From assembly GCA_018712665.1 (NCBI GenBank), contig DVGP01000101.1, forward strand, positions 1 through 22,341: DNA of 22,341 bases, given 5' to 3'. The notes beneath the pieces were generated by a model. The model was not told the DNA's origin. It did no database searches and saw only the letters and a list, made by a program, of their open reading frames with translations. This DNA is from Candidatus Pelethomonas intestinigallinarum (GTDB lineage Bacteria > Bacillota > Clostridia > Oscillospirales > Oscillospiraceae). The position numbers and the translations under genes were made by a program. This document shows positions 12,462 to 20,289 of the stretch, piece after piece; within the stretch, counting starts at the first letter, position 1; each line of letters starts with the position of its first letter.

Positions 12462-14912
12462 ATGGAGCAGGTGGCCCTGGTGGCTGTGGCCGCCGCGACC
12501 TACGCCATCGACAAGCCCTACGACTACCTGGTCCCCGCCTCCCTGGCGGAGCGGGCCAAGGTGGGGACCAGGGTCACAGTGCCCTTCGGACGGGGCAACC
12601 GCCCCAGCGAGGGTGTGATATTGGCCCTGCGGCAGGAGGAAAGCCGTCGCCCGGAGCTGAAGGTTCTGGCCGAGGTGCTGGACGACGAGAGCGTCCTGGG
12701 CCCGGACCAGATCAAGCTGGCTCTGTGGCTGCGGGAGCGGTACTTCTGCACCCTCTACGACGCGGTAAAAACTCTGCTGCCTGCGGGGCTGTGGTACCGG
12801 CTTCGGGAGGTATTCTCCCTGGCCGTGGACCGGGAGACGGCTCTGGACAGCGGCAAAAATGATCGGGAGAGCCGGGTTTTGGAGACTCTGGCGGCCCACG
12901 GAGGCTCCGCGGAGCTGGAGACGGTGAAGCTCGCCTGCGGCGAGGACGCCGCCGGCGTCCTTCGGGAGCTGTGCCGCCGGGGGCTGGTCTCCCGCCAGAC
13001 CACGGCAAAGCGGAAGATCTCCGACAAGGTGGTCAAGCGGGTCACTCTGGCGGTGAGCCCGGAGGAGGCTTTGGCCGCTGTGGAGCCACGGCGGCGCGCC
13101 GCGCCTCTGCGGTACGAGGTGATCCGCCTCCTGGCCGCCGCCGGCAGCGGCATCGCCAGCGACATCTGCTATTTTACCGGCGCCTCTGCCCGAACCATCA
13201 CGGGGCTGGAAAAAAGCGGCCTTGTCACCATCACGGAGGAGGAGGCCTTCCGGGTGCCCAAGGTCTCCCAGGGGGAGGCGGGGCCCATTGTCCTCACCGG
13301 GGAGCAGCAGGCGGTCTATGACGCCGCTGTCCAAACTCTGGACACGGGCAAGGCCTCCTGCGCCCTCCTCTACGGCGTCACCGGCAGCGGAAAGACCGCG
13401 GTCTACATCCGTCTGCTCCAGGAGGTGGTCCGCCGGGGCAGGCGGGGCATGATCCTGGTGCCGGAGATCGCCCTGACCCCCCAGATGATGGCCCGGTTCT
13501 CCGCCCACTTCGGGGACCGGGTGGCCATGCTCCACAGCGGCCTGCGGCTCAGCGAGCGGTACGACCAGTGGAAGCGGGTCCGGCGGGGAGACGTGGACGT
13601 GGTGCTGGGCACCCGCAGCGCGGTGTTCGCCCCGCTGGAGGATCTGGGTATGATCATCCTGGACGAGGAGCACGAGGACAGCTACCAGTCGGAGAACCCG
13701 CCCCGGTACCATGCCCGGGACGTGGCCAAGTTTCTCTGCGCCCAGCACGGCGCGATGCTGCTGCTGGGCTCCGCCACTCCCTCGGTGGAGAGCACCTGGC
13801 AGGCCCAGCGGGGGGCGTACCAGAAGCTGATCCTCCGCAGCCGCTACAACAGGCAGCCCCTGCCCCGGGTCCTCATCGCGGACCTGCGGGAGGAGGTCCG
13901 CTCCGGCAACACCGGCACCATCAGCGCCCCGCTTCGGGAGGAGCTGGCGGAGAACCTCCGCCGGGGGGAGCAGAGCATTCTCTTTCTCAACCGCCGGGGC
14001 AGCAGCCGGATGCTGCTGTGCGGAGAGTGCGGGGCGGTGCCGGAGTGTCCCCGGTGCAGTGTGCCCCTGACCTACCACAGCGCCAACGGCCGGCTCATGT
14101 GCCACTACTGCGGCCACTCCGAGCGGGCCCGGGAGCGGTGCGATGAGTGCGGCGGGCTGATGAAGCACGTGGGGGCCGGCACCCAGAAGGTGGAGGAGGA
14201 GCTCCACCAGCTCTTTCCGGAGGCGGAGGTCCTCCGCATGGACGCGGACACTGTCTCCGGGAACCACGAGGCCCTGCTCCATCGGTTCGAGACAAAGAAG
14301 ATCCCTATTCTCCTGGGTACCCAGATGGTGGCCAAGGGGTTAGATTTCGAGAACGTGACCCTGGTGGGGGTCCTGGCGGCGGACCTGAGCCTCTACATGG
14401 ACAACTACCGGGCCGCCGAGAGGACCTTCAGCCTGCTGACCCAGGTGGTGGGCCGGGCGGGCCGGGGCAGCAAGGACGGCCGGGCGGTGATCCAGACCTT
14501 CACCCCGGACAACGAGGTCATCACCAGCGCCGCCCACCAGGACTACAACACCTTCTACGCCGGGGAGATCCGCATCCGCCGGGCCCGGCGGTACCCGCCC
14601 TTTGCCGACATCTTTACCCTGACGGTGTCGGGGCCGGAGGAGGGGCGGGTACTGCGGGCGGCGGCAGAGCTGCGGGACGCCATGCGTACCGCGGTCCAGT
14701 ACCCCAGCCTGTCCAACATGGAGGTGGAGATCCTGGGCCCGGCCCCGGCGCCGGTGGTAAAGGTCAACAACCGCTACCGCTACCGGGTCCTGTGGATCGG
14801 CCGCAATGACCACGCCACCCGGGAGGTGCTGGCCTACTATGTCCGGGCCTTCCACCAGAAGAAGGAGAACCGGGGGATGAACCTGTTTGTAGACTGCAAT
14901 GGGGCCGACTGA
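12462..14912 (+). CDS. priA: Primosomal protein N', replication restart helicase
   Basis: The 816-residue protein is PriA, the 3'-5' helicase that reloads the replisome at stalled forks. An N-terminal 3'-DNA-binding domain (about 1-110) and winged helix precede the SF2 helicase core. Walker A is GVTGSGKT at 305-312 and Walker B is DEEH at 401-404. Eight cysteines (520, 523, 529, 532, 547, 550, 560, 563) form the two zinc sites inserted in the helicase. The final QVVGRAGRG-type motif and C-terminal domain are complete. The start at 12462 is preferred over 12429: GGGGGGAGG at 12446-12454 lies seven bases before it, and the extra 11 residues are unlike the family. Confidence 0.96.
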   Translation: MEQVALVAVAAATYAIDKPYDYLVPASLAERAKVGTRVTVPFGRGNRPSEGVILALRQEESRRPELKVLAEVLDDESVLGPDQIKLALWLRERYFCTLYDAVKTLLPAGLWYRLREVFSLAVDRETALDSGKNDRESRVLETLAAHGGSAELETVKLACGEDAAGVLRELCRRGLVSRQTTAKRKISDKVVKRVTLAVSPEEALAAVEPRRRAAPLRYEVIRLLAAAGSGIASDICYFTGASARTITGLEKSGLVTITEEEAFRVPKVSQGEAGPIVLTGEQQAVYDAAVQTLDTGKASCALLYGVTGSGKTAVYIRLLQEVVRRGRRGMILVPEIALTPQMMARFSAHFGDRVAMLHSGLRLSERYDQWKRVRRGDVDVVLGTRSAVFAPLEDLGMIILDEEHEDSYQSENPPRYHARDVAKFLCAQHGAMLLLGSATPSVESTWQAQRGAYQKLILRSRYNRQPLPRVLIADLREEVRSGNTGTISAPLREELAENLRRGEQSILFLNRRGSSRMLLCGECGAVPECPRCSVPLTYHSANGRLMCHYCGHSERARERCDECGGLMKHVGAGTQKVEEELHQLFPEAEVLRMDADTVSGNHEALLHRFETKKIPILLGTQMVAKGLDFENVTLVGVLAADLSLYMDNYRAAERTFSLLTQVVGRAGRGSKDGRAVIQTFTPDNEVITSAAHQDYNTFYAGEIRIRRARRYPPFADIFTLTVSGPEEGRVLRAAAELRDAMRTAVQYPSLSNMEVEILGPAPAPVVKVNNRYRYRVLWIGRNDHATREVLAYYVRAFHQKKENRGMNLFVDCNGAD

Positions 14913-14914
14913 GG

Positions 14915-14951
14915 CCGCCGGGGAAGCACCGGCAAAGAATGGGCCCGGCGG
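14915..14951 (+). repeat. Hairpin between priA and def
   Basis: CCGCCGGG (14915-14922) can pair with CCCGGCGG (14944-14951), with a 21-nt loop. The first 13 nt, CCGCCGGGGAAGC, are identical to the left arm and loop of the hairpin before priA. No T-tract follows, and the def ribosome binding site (GAGGAGG at 14965-14971) comes soon after. Confidence 0.45.
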
Positions 14952-14981
14952 TTAAGTCCGGGCAGAGGAGGATATACTGTT

Positions 14982-15503
14982 ATGGCGACCAGAAAAATCG
15001 TAATTCAGGGGGATGAGCTCCTAACAAAGAAGTGCCGCCCGGTGACGGAATTCAACCCGCGGCTCCACCAGCTGCTGGACGACATGGCCGACACCCTGGA
15101 GGAAGCCCAGGGGGCGGGCTTGGCCGCGCCCCAGGTGGGTATCCTGCGCCGCGCGGTGCTCGTGATCGACGATGACGACAAGGTCATGGAGCTCATCAAT
15201 CCGGAGATTCTTCTTCAGGAGGGGGAGCAGACCGGGCCGGAGGGCTGTCTCAGCGTCCCCGGGAAGTTCGGCATGGTCACCCGGCCCAACCATGTGCGGG
15301 TCCGGGCGCAGGACAGATACGGCAACTGGTTCGAGGCGGAGGGCGAGGGCCTGGTGGCCCGGTGCTTCTGCCACGAGATCGAGCACCTGGACGGCCACCT
15401 GTACACCGAGCACATCGACCGATTCCTCACCGACGAGGAGCTGGAGGCGTACTATCGGGAACAGGGATATGAGATGCCGGACGGGGAGGATGAGGCGGAG
15501 TAA
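14982..15503 (+). CDS. def: Peptide deformylase
   Basis: The 173-residue metalloenzyme removes the formyl group from nascent peptides. All three motifs are present: GAGLAAPQVG at 44-53, EGCLS at 87-91 with zinc ligand C89, and HEIEHLDG at 131-138 with zinc ligands H131 and H135 and catalytic E132. The usual Q before the HExxH motif is Cys here (FC HEIEH), a minor variation. The ribosome binding site GAGGAGG is ten bases upstream. Its stop overlaps the fmt ATG (TAATG), pairing the deformylase with the formyltransferase as is usual. Confidence 0.97.
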   Translation: MATRKIVIQGDELLTKKCRPVTEFNPRLHQLLDDMADTLEEAQGAGLAAPQVGILRRAVLVIDDDDKVMELINPEILLQEGEQTGPEGCLSVPGKFGMVTRPNHVRVRAQDRYGNWFEAEGEGLVARCFCHEIEHLDGHLYTEHIDRFLTDEELEAYYREQGYEMPDGEDEAE

Positions 15504-16420
15504 TGCGCGTCGTATTTATGGGTACCCCCGAGTTTGCCGTAGCCGTACTGCGGCAGATCGTGGAGGCCGGGTGGGATGTGGCAGCGGCCTACACCCAGCC
15601 GGATAAGCCGAAAAATCGCGGGATGAAGCTGGTCCCAACTCCTGTGAAGGAGTATGCCTTAACGCAGAATATCCCCGTTTACCAGCCCCAGTCCTGCCGG
15701 GACGAGGCGGTTTTGGAGGAGCTTCGGGCTCTGGAGCCCGATGTGATCGTGGTGGCGGCCTACGGCAAGCTCCTGCCCCAGGCCCTGCTGGACATCCCCA
15801 AGGTGGCCATCATCAACGTCCACTCCTCCATCCTGCCCCAGTACCGTGGGGCGGCCCCCATCAACTGGGCCATCCTCAACGGGGACACTGAGACCGGCGT
15901 CACCATCCAGTACATGGCCGCCGAGCTGGACGCGGGGGACATCCTGCTGGTGAAGAGGACCCCCATCGGTCCGGAGGAGGACGCCGCGGAGCTCTACGCC
16001 CGTCTGGCGGAGCTGGGCGGGGCGGCGGCCTGCGAGGCGTTGTCCCTGCTGGCGGCGGGGAACGCGCCCCGGACCCCTCAGGTCTACGGTCCCCAGTACC
16101 AGTACGCCTCCATGCTCTCCCGGGATATGTCCCCCCTGGACTGGTCCCGGCCTGCCCAGGCCCTGGTCAATCAGGTCCGGGGGCTGATCCCCTGGCCCTG
16201 CGCCGTCACGGAGGTGGCGGGGGTCCGCTGGAAGGTCTACCGGGCCCATGTGGGGCCGGAGACCAACAGGGCCCCGGGGACCATCCTCTCCGCGGGAAAG
16301 GACGGCGTGGCCGTGGCCTGCGGCGACGGCAAAAGCCTGGTCATCACCCAGCTCCAGGCCGACGGCGGGAAGCGGATGGCGGCGGCGGACTATCTCCGGG
16401 GACACCCCATTACCGTGTGA
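15503..16420 (+). CDS. fmt: Methionyl-tRNA formyltransferase
   Basis: The 305-residue enzyme formylates initiator Met-tRNA from 10-formyl-THF. The Rossmann-like N-terminal domain contains the catalytic set N105, H107 and D143, around NVHSSILPQYRGAAPINWA and LDAGDILL. The C-terminal OB-fold tRNA-binding domain runs from about 205. The length matches the family. The start overlaps the def stop by one base, and GGGGAGG about 12 nt upstream serves as a ribosome binding site. Confidence 0.97.
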   Translation: MRVVFMGTPEFAVAVLRQIVEAGWDVAAAYTQPDKPKNRGMKLVPTPVKEYALTQNIPVYQPQSCRDEAVLEELRALEPDVIVVAAYGKLLPQALLDIPKVAIINVHSSILPQYRGAAPINWAILNGDTETGVTIQYMAAELDAGDILLVKRTPIGPEEDAAELYARLAELGGAAACEALSLLAAGNAPRTPQVYGPQYQYASMLSRDMSPLDWSRPAQALVNQVRGLIPWPCAVTEVAGVRWKVYRAHVGPETNRAPGTILSAGKDGVAVACGDGKSLVITQLQADGGKRMAAADYLRGHPITV

Positions 16421-16454
16421 TCCGCCGCAGGCAGCGAGAAAAAGGAGCCTTTTC

Positions 16455-17156
16455 ATGCATTACTTTTACTATGATACCACCTATTGGATTGTACTGATTC
16501 CAGTAATCCTTTTGTCGGTCTACGCCCAGGTCCAGGTCAGCGGGAGCTTTGACCGCTACAGCCGGGTCCGCAACCGGCGGCGGATCACCGGGGCCCAGGC
16601 GGCCTACGAGGTCCTTCGGGTCCACGGGATCACCGACGTGGCCATCCGCCCCTGCCGGGGGAAGCTGACGGACCACTACGATCCCAGAGACAACACCATC
16701 TATCTGTCGGAGCCGGTGTACAACAGCGACACCGTGGCGGCGGTGGGTGTGGCCGCCCACGAGGCTGGCCACGCGGTGCAGTACGCCGTGGGCTACGGCC
16801 CCGTCCGGGTGCGCACCGCCATCATCCCCGTCACCCAGTTCGGCTCCCAGTTCGCCTTCGTAGCTCTGGTGCTGGGGTTGGTGCTGTACATTCAGCCCAT
16901 TTTCGCCATCGGCATCGTCCTCTTTGCCCTGACCACGATTTTCCAGCTGGTGACCCTGCCGGTGGAGTTCGACGCCTCCGCCCGGGCCATCGGCACCATC
17001 GAGGGCGGCGGTCTGCTGGACGAGGAGGAGCAGCGGGGGGCCAAGAAGGTCCTCCGGTCGGCGGCCCTCACCTATGTGGCGGCCCTGCTCATGTCCCTGG
17101 TGCAGCTTCTGCGCTATCTTCTGATTTTTGCCGGCCGGGACAGCCGGCACAGATGA
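16455..17156 (+). CDS. YugP-like integral membrane zinc metallopeptidase
   Basis: The 233-residue protein has an N-terminal membrane helix (about 9-25), then a soluble part with the zinc motif HEAGH at 102-106 (H102, H106, catalytic E103), and two or three further transmembrane helices (about 128-146, 149-167, 204-224). LPVEFDASARA at 168-178 probably supplies the third zinc ligand, as in HtpX-type peptidases. This fits the YugP family of uncharacterised zinc metallopeptidases; substrates are unknown. AAAGGAG at 16441-16447 lies seven bases before the ATG. It is wedged between fmt and rsmB, and its stop overlaps rsmB as ATGA, so it is expressed with translation genes; this position recurs in other Clostridia. 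Confidence 0.88.
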   Translation: MHYFYYDTTYWIVLIPVILLSVYAQVQVSGSFDRYSRVRNRRRITGAQAAYEVLRVHGITDVAIRPCRGKLTDHYDPRDNTIYLSEPVYNSDTVAAVGVAAHEAGHAVQYAVGYGPVRVRTAIIPVTQFGSQFAFVALVLGLVLYIQPIFAIGIVLFALTTIFQLVTLPVEFDASARAIGTIEGGGLLDEEEQRGAKKVLRSAALTYVAALLMSLVQLLRYLLIFAGRDSRHR

Positions 17157-18463
17157 CGGGCCGGGAGGCGGCCCTGCAGGTCCTGACCGCCTGCAGGCGC
17201 CTGGACGCCTGGTCCGACGGCAGCCTGAAGGCCGCCGTCCGGGGCCTTGACCGGCGGGAGGCGGCCTTTGCCGCCCGCCTGACCTACGGTGTGCTCCAGA
17301 ACCGTGCACTGCTGGACTTCTACCTCGGTCAGTACTGCGACCAGAGCTTTGAGAAGCTGGAGCCCTTCATCCGGGACGTGCTGCGCTTGGGGGCTTACCA
17401 GATCCTGCTGATGGACCGGGTGCCGGACAGCGCCGCCGTCAGTCAGGCGGTGGAGATGGTCAAGCATCACCGCCGCCAGCGGGCCGCCGGCATGGTCAAC
17501 GCCGTGCTTCGCCGTCTCAGCGGGGAGAAGGACAGTCTGCCCGCCATCCCGAGAGGGGATGAGGCGGAGTATCTCTCCCTCCGCTACAGCCACCCGATGT
17601 GGCTGACGGAGCGGCTTCTGGACTTGCTGGGGATGGAGGAGGCGGAGGAATTTCTCCGCCTGGACAACGAGCCCGCTCCTGTGGTGGTCCAGCGCAACCC
17701 GCTCCGCTGCGGCAGGGAGGAATTTGTAAAGTATTGGGAGCAGGCCGGCGCCTCCCTGGAGGCCCACCCTTGGATGTCGGACTGCTGGCTCCTCACCGGG
17801 GCCGGGGACCTGGAGGAACAGGCCGCCTTTCAGGAGGGCTGGTTCCTGGTCCAGGACGCCGCCGCGAAGGCCGCCGTGCTGGCGGCGGGGCCGAAGCCCG
17901 GCCAGCGGGTGCTGGACGTGTGCGCCGCCCCGGGCGGCAAGACTTTCTCCGCCGCCATGGCCATGGAGGACCGGGGGGAGATCATCTCCTGCGACATCCA
18001 CCCCCACAAGCTGGCCCTCATTGAGAAGGGGGCGGAGCGCCTGGGGCTTGCCTGTGTCCGCACCGAGCTGGCTGACGGCAGGGAAAACCGGGCGGCGTGG
18101 AACGAGAGCTTTGATCTGGTGCTGTGCGACGTGCCCTGCTCGGGCCTTGGCATCATCCGCAAGAAGCCGGATATCCGCTACAAGGATTTGGAGAAGCTGG
18201 CGGGCCTGCCCCGGGTCCAGCGGGCCATCCTGGACAACGCCTGCCGCTATGTGCGGCCCGGCGGTGTTCTGCTCTACGCCACATGCACCATTTTACCGGA
18301 GGAAAACAGCCGGGTGACGGCGGCCTTTCTTGCCGCGCACCCTGACTTTCATCAGGAGCCCTTCCGTCTGCCGGGAGGGGAGGAGACAGATGGGAGCCTG
18401 ACCCTGTGGCCCCAGCGCCACGGCACGGACGGCTTCTACATCTGCAAAATGAGGAGATCATGA
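17153..18463 (+). CDS. rsmB: 16S rRNA (cytosine-967-C5) methyltransferase RsmB
   Basis: The 436-residue protein has an N-terminal NusB-like RNA-binding domain (about 1-130; FAARLTYGVLQNRALLD, AAGMVNAVLRR) and a C-terminal SAM-dependent RNA m5C methyltransferase domain. SAM motif I reads DVCAAPGGKT from 255. The two family cysteines are C329 in DVPCSGLG and C378 in YATCTILPEEN; one attacks C6 and the other releases product. The length is usual. No strong ribosome binding site precedes it, consistent with coupling through the ATGA overlap with the metallopeptidase gene. It ends in another ATGA with rlmN. Confidence 0.96.
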   Translation: MTGREAALQVLTACRRLDAWSDGSLKAAVRGLDRREAAFAARLTYGVLQNRALLDFYLGQYCDQSFEKLEPFIRDVLRLGAYQILLMDRVPDSAAVSQAVEMVKHHRRQRAAGMVNAVLRRLSGEKDSLPAIPRGDEAEYLSLRYSHPMWLTERLLDLLGMEEAEEFLRLDNEPAPVVVQRNPLRCGREEFVKYWEQAGASLEAHPWMSDCWLLTGAGDLEEQAAFQEGWFLVQDAAAKAAVLAAGPKPGQRVLDVCAAPGGKTFSAAMAMEDRGEIISCDIHPHKLALIEKGAERLGLACVRTELADGRENRAAWNESFDLVLCDVPCSGLGIIRKKPDIRYKDLEKLAGLPRVQRAILDNACRYVRPGGVLLYATCTILPEENSRVTAAFLAAHPDFHQEPFRLPGGEETDGSLTLWPQRHGTDGFYICKMRRS

Positions 18464-19503
18464 GGGAAGACATCAAATCCATGACCCAGGAGGAGATCGC
18501 CCAGGCCATGGCGGCCAGGGGGGAGAAGCCCTTCCGGGGCAGGCAGATCTTTGCCTGGCTCCACCGGGGCGTCCGCTCCTTCGAGGAGATGACGGACATT
18601 GGAAAGGACCTGCGGCGGAAGCTGGAGGGGGCCTTTTACATAACCGCCCCCGCTGTGGAGCGCAAACAGGTGTCCCGGCTGGACGGCACGGTGAAATACC
18701 TGTGGCGCTTAGGGGACGGCAACTGCATCGAGACGGTGCTTATGAGCTACCACCACGGCAACACGGTATGTGTCTCCAGCCAGGTGGGCTGCCGCATGGG
18801 CTGCGCCTTCTGCGCCTCCACCCTGGGTGGGAAGGTCCGGGATCTGCGGCCCTCGGAGATCCTGGATCAGGTGCTGTTTACCCAGCTGGACAGCGGCAAG
18901 AATATCAGCAACATCGTCCTTATGGGTATCGGCGAGCCCCTGGACAACCTGGACAACGTGCTCCGGTTCCTGGAGCTGGTGAACCATCCCCAGGGGCTGA
19001 ACATCGGTATGCGGCACATCAGCCTCTCCACCTGCGGCATCCTGCCGGGCATCCGGCGTCTGGGGGAGCTGGGATTGCAGTTGACGCTCAGCGTGTCCCT
19101 CCATGCTCCGGACAGCGAGACCCGCAGCCGGATCATGCCGGTGAACCGGGCTTACGATGTGGACGAGCTGTTCAAGGCATGTCACGAGTATTTTCAGAGG
19201 ACCGGCCGGCGGATCAGCTTTGAGTACGCTATGATCGACGGCGTTAACGACCACGACTGGCAGGCGGACATGATCGCGGCGAAGCTGCGGGGGATGCCGG
19301 GCCATGTGAATCTGATCCCGCTCAACGATGTGGCGGAAAGTCCGCTGAAGCCCAGCCGCCGGGTGCGCCAGTTCCAGCAGCGGCTGGAGGGCCGTGGCGT
19401 CACCGCTACCGTGCGGCGGAGCCTGGGCGGCGATATCGACGCCTCCTGTGGACAGCTCCGCCGGAAGGCCATGGAGGAAGAAAAAAAGGAGAACGAACGA
19501 TGA
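18460..19503 (+). CDS. rlmN: 23S rRNA/tRNA adenine-C2 methyltransferase RlmN
   Basis: The 347-residue radical SAM enzyme methylates A2503 of 23S rRNA and A37 of some tRNAs. The [4Fe-4S] motif is C111-x3-C115-x2-C118 (GCRMGCAFC), followed by MGIGEP at 155-160. The methyl-carrying cysteine is C330 in GDIDASCGQL. The start at 18460 is chosen because the protein opens MREDIKSMTQEE, as homologues do, and GAGGAG lies just upstream inside rsmB; the open frame extends 18 codons further without support. Its last codons overlap prpC. Confidence 0.96.
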   Translation: MREDIKSMTQEEIAQAMAARGEKPFRGRQIFAWLHRGVRSFEEMTDIGKDLRRKLEGAFYITAPAVERKQVSRLDGTVKYLWRLGDGNCIETVLMSYHHGNTVCVSSQVGCRMGCAFCASTLGGKVRDLRPSEILDQVLFTQLDSGKNISNIVLMGIGEPLDNLDNVLRFLELVNHPQGLNIGMRHISLSTCGILPGIRRLGELGLQLTLSVSLHAPDSETRSRIMPVNRAYDVDELFKACHEYFQRTGRRISFEYAMIDGVNDHDWQADMIAAKLRGMPGHVNLIPLNDVAESPLKPSRRVRQFQQRLEGRGVTATVRRSLGGDIDASCGQLRRKAMEEEKKENER

Positions 19504-20258
19504 TGAAAGTGTGGGGCTTGACAGACATCGGACTTGTTCGAAAGGAAAATCAGGATGCCTACGCCGTCCGCACCAACGAGGAGAGCGGTCATCTGGTGTG
19601 TGTGGTCTGCGACGGTATGGGCGGACCAAAGGGCGGAAGTCTGGCCAGCACCCTGGCGGTGGAGACCTTCCTGGACTCCTGCCTTGCCAATCTTCGGCCG
19701 GGGATGGATCCCGGGGAGGTCCAGGCGGTGGCGGAGTTCGCCGCCGCCGCCGCCAACAGCGTCATCTACCAGCGGTCTCTGGAGGATCCCGGGCTCCGGG
19801 GCATGGGCACTACCCTGGTCTCCGCGATCGCTTGGGAAGACCAGGCACTTCTCAGCAATGTGGGGGACAGCCGGGCCTATCTGATCCATCCGGACAGCGC
19901 TCTGGAGTCCGCCGGAATGCGGCGTGTCACCAAGGACCACTCTCTGGTGGAGCATCTGGTGGACATAGGCAATATCACCGAAGAGGAGGCCCGGGTTCAC
20001 CCGGACCGAAATCTGATCACCCGGGCCCTGGGACCGGAGGCGGAGACACGCAGCGACAGCTATCTGGTCCGCCTCCATCCGGGGGACTGCATCCTGCTGT
20101 GCACCGACGGCCTGACCGAGACGGCCACAGACCAGGAGATTGAGCAGGAGATCCTCTTCCGGGAGGACAAGAACGGCTGCCTGGACCGGCTGCTGGCGCT
20201 GGCCATGCGCCGGGGAGCCGCGGACAACGTCACCGCAGTGCTGCTGCAGCAGCAGTGA
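19500..20258 (+). CDS. prpC: PP2C-type Ser/Thr protein phosphatase PrpC
   Basis: The 252-residue phosphatase has the PP2C metal-binding set: ENQDA with D19, VCDGMGG with D38-G39, GDSR at 122-125, TDG with D203 and the closing DNVTAV with D242. It removes phosphate from PrkC and PrkC substrates in Firmicutes. The start is ATGATG; the first (19500) has AAGGAG eight bases upstream and gives the 4-bp overlap with rlmN. No signal peptide is present, so it is cytoplasmic. prkC follows after 31 nt, the standard phosphatase-kinase pair. Confidence 0.96.
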   Translation: MMKVWGLTDIGLVRKENQDAYAVRTNEESGHLVCVVCDGMGGPKGGSLASTLAVETFLDSCLANLRPGMDPGEVQAVAEFAAAAANSVIYQRSLEDPGLRGMGTTLVSAIAWEDQALLSNVGDSRAYLIHPDSALESAGMRRVTKDHSLVEHLVDIGNITEEEARVHPDRNLITRALGPEAETRSDSYLVRLHPGDCILLCTDGLTETATDQEIEQEILFREDKNGCLDRLLALAMRRGAADNVTAVLLQQQ

Positions 20259-20289
20259 GACGACCACAGGGAAGAAAGGACACTTGACT

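Noticed and set aside
12342..14282. 646-residue minus-strand open frame opposite priA
   Set aside because: Pro/Gly/His/Leu-rich sequence with no domain; priA on the plus strand is complete.
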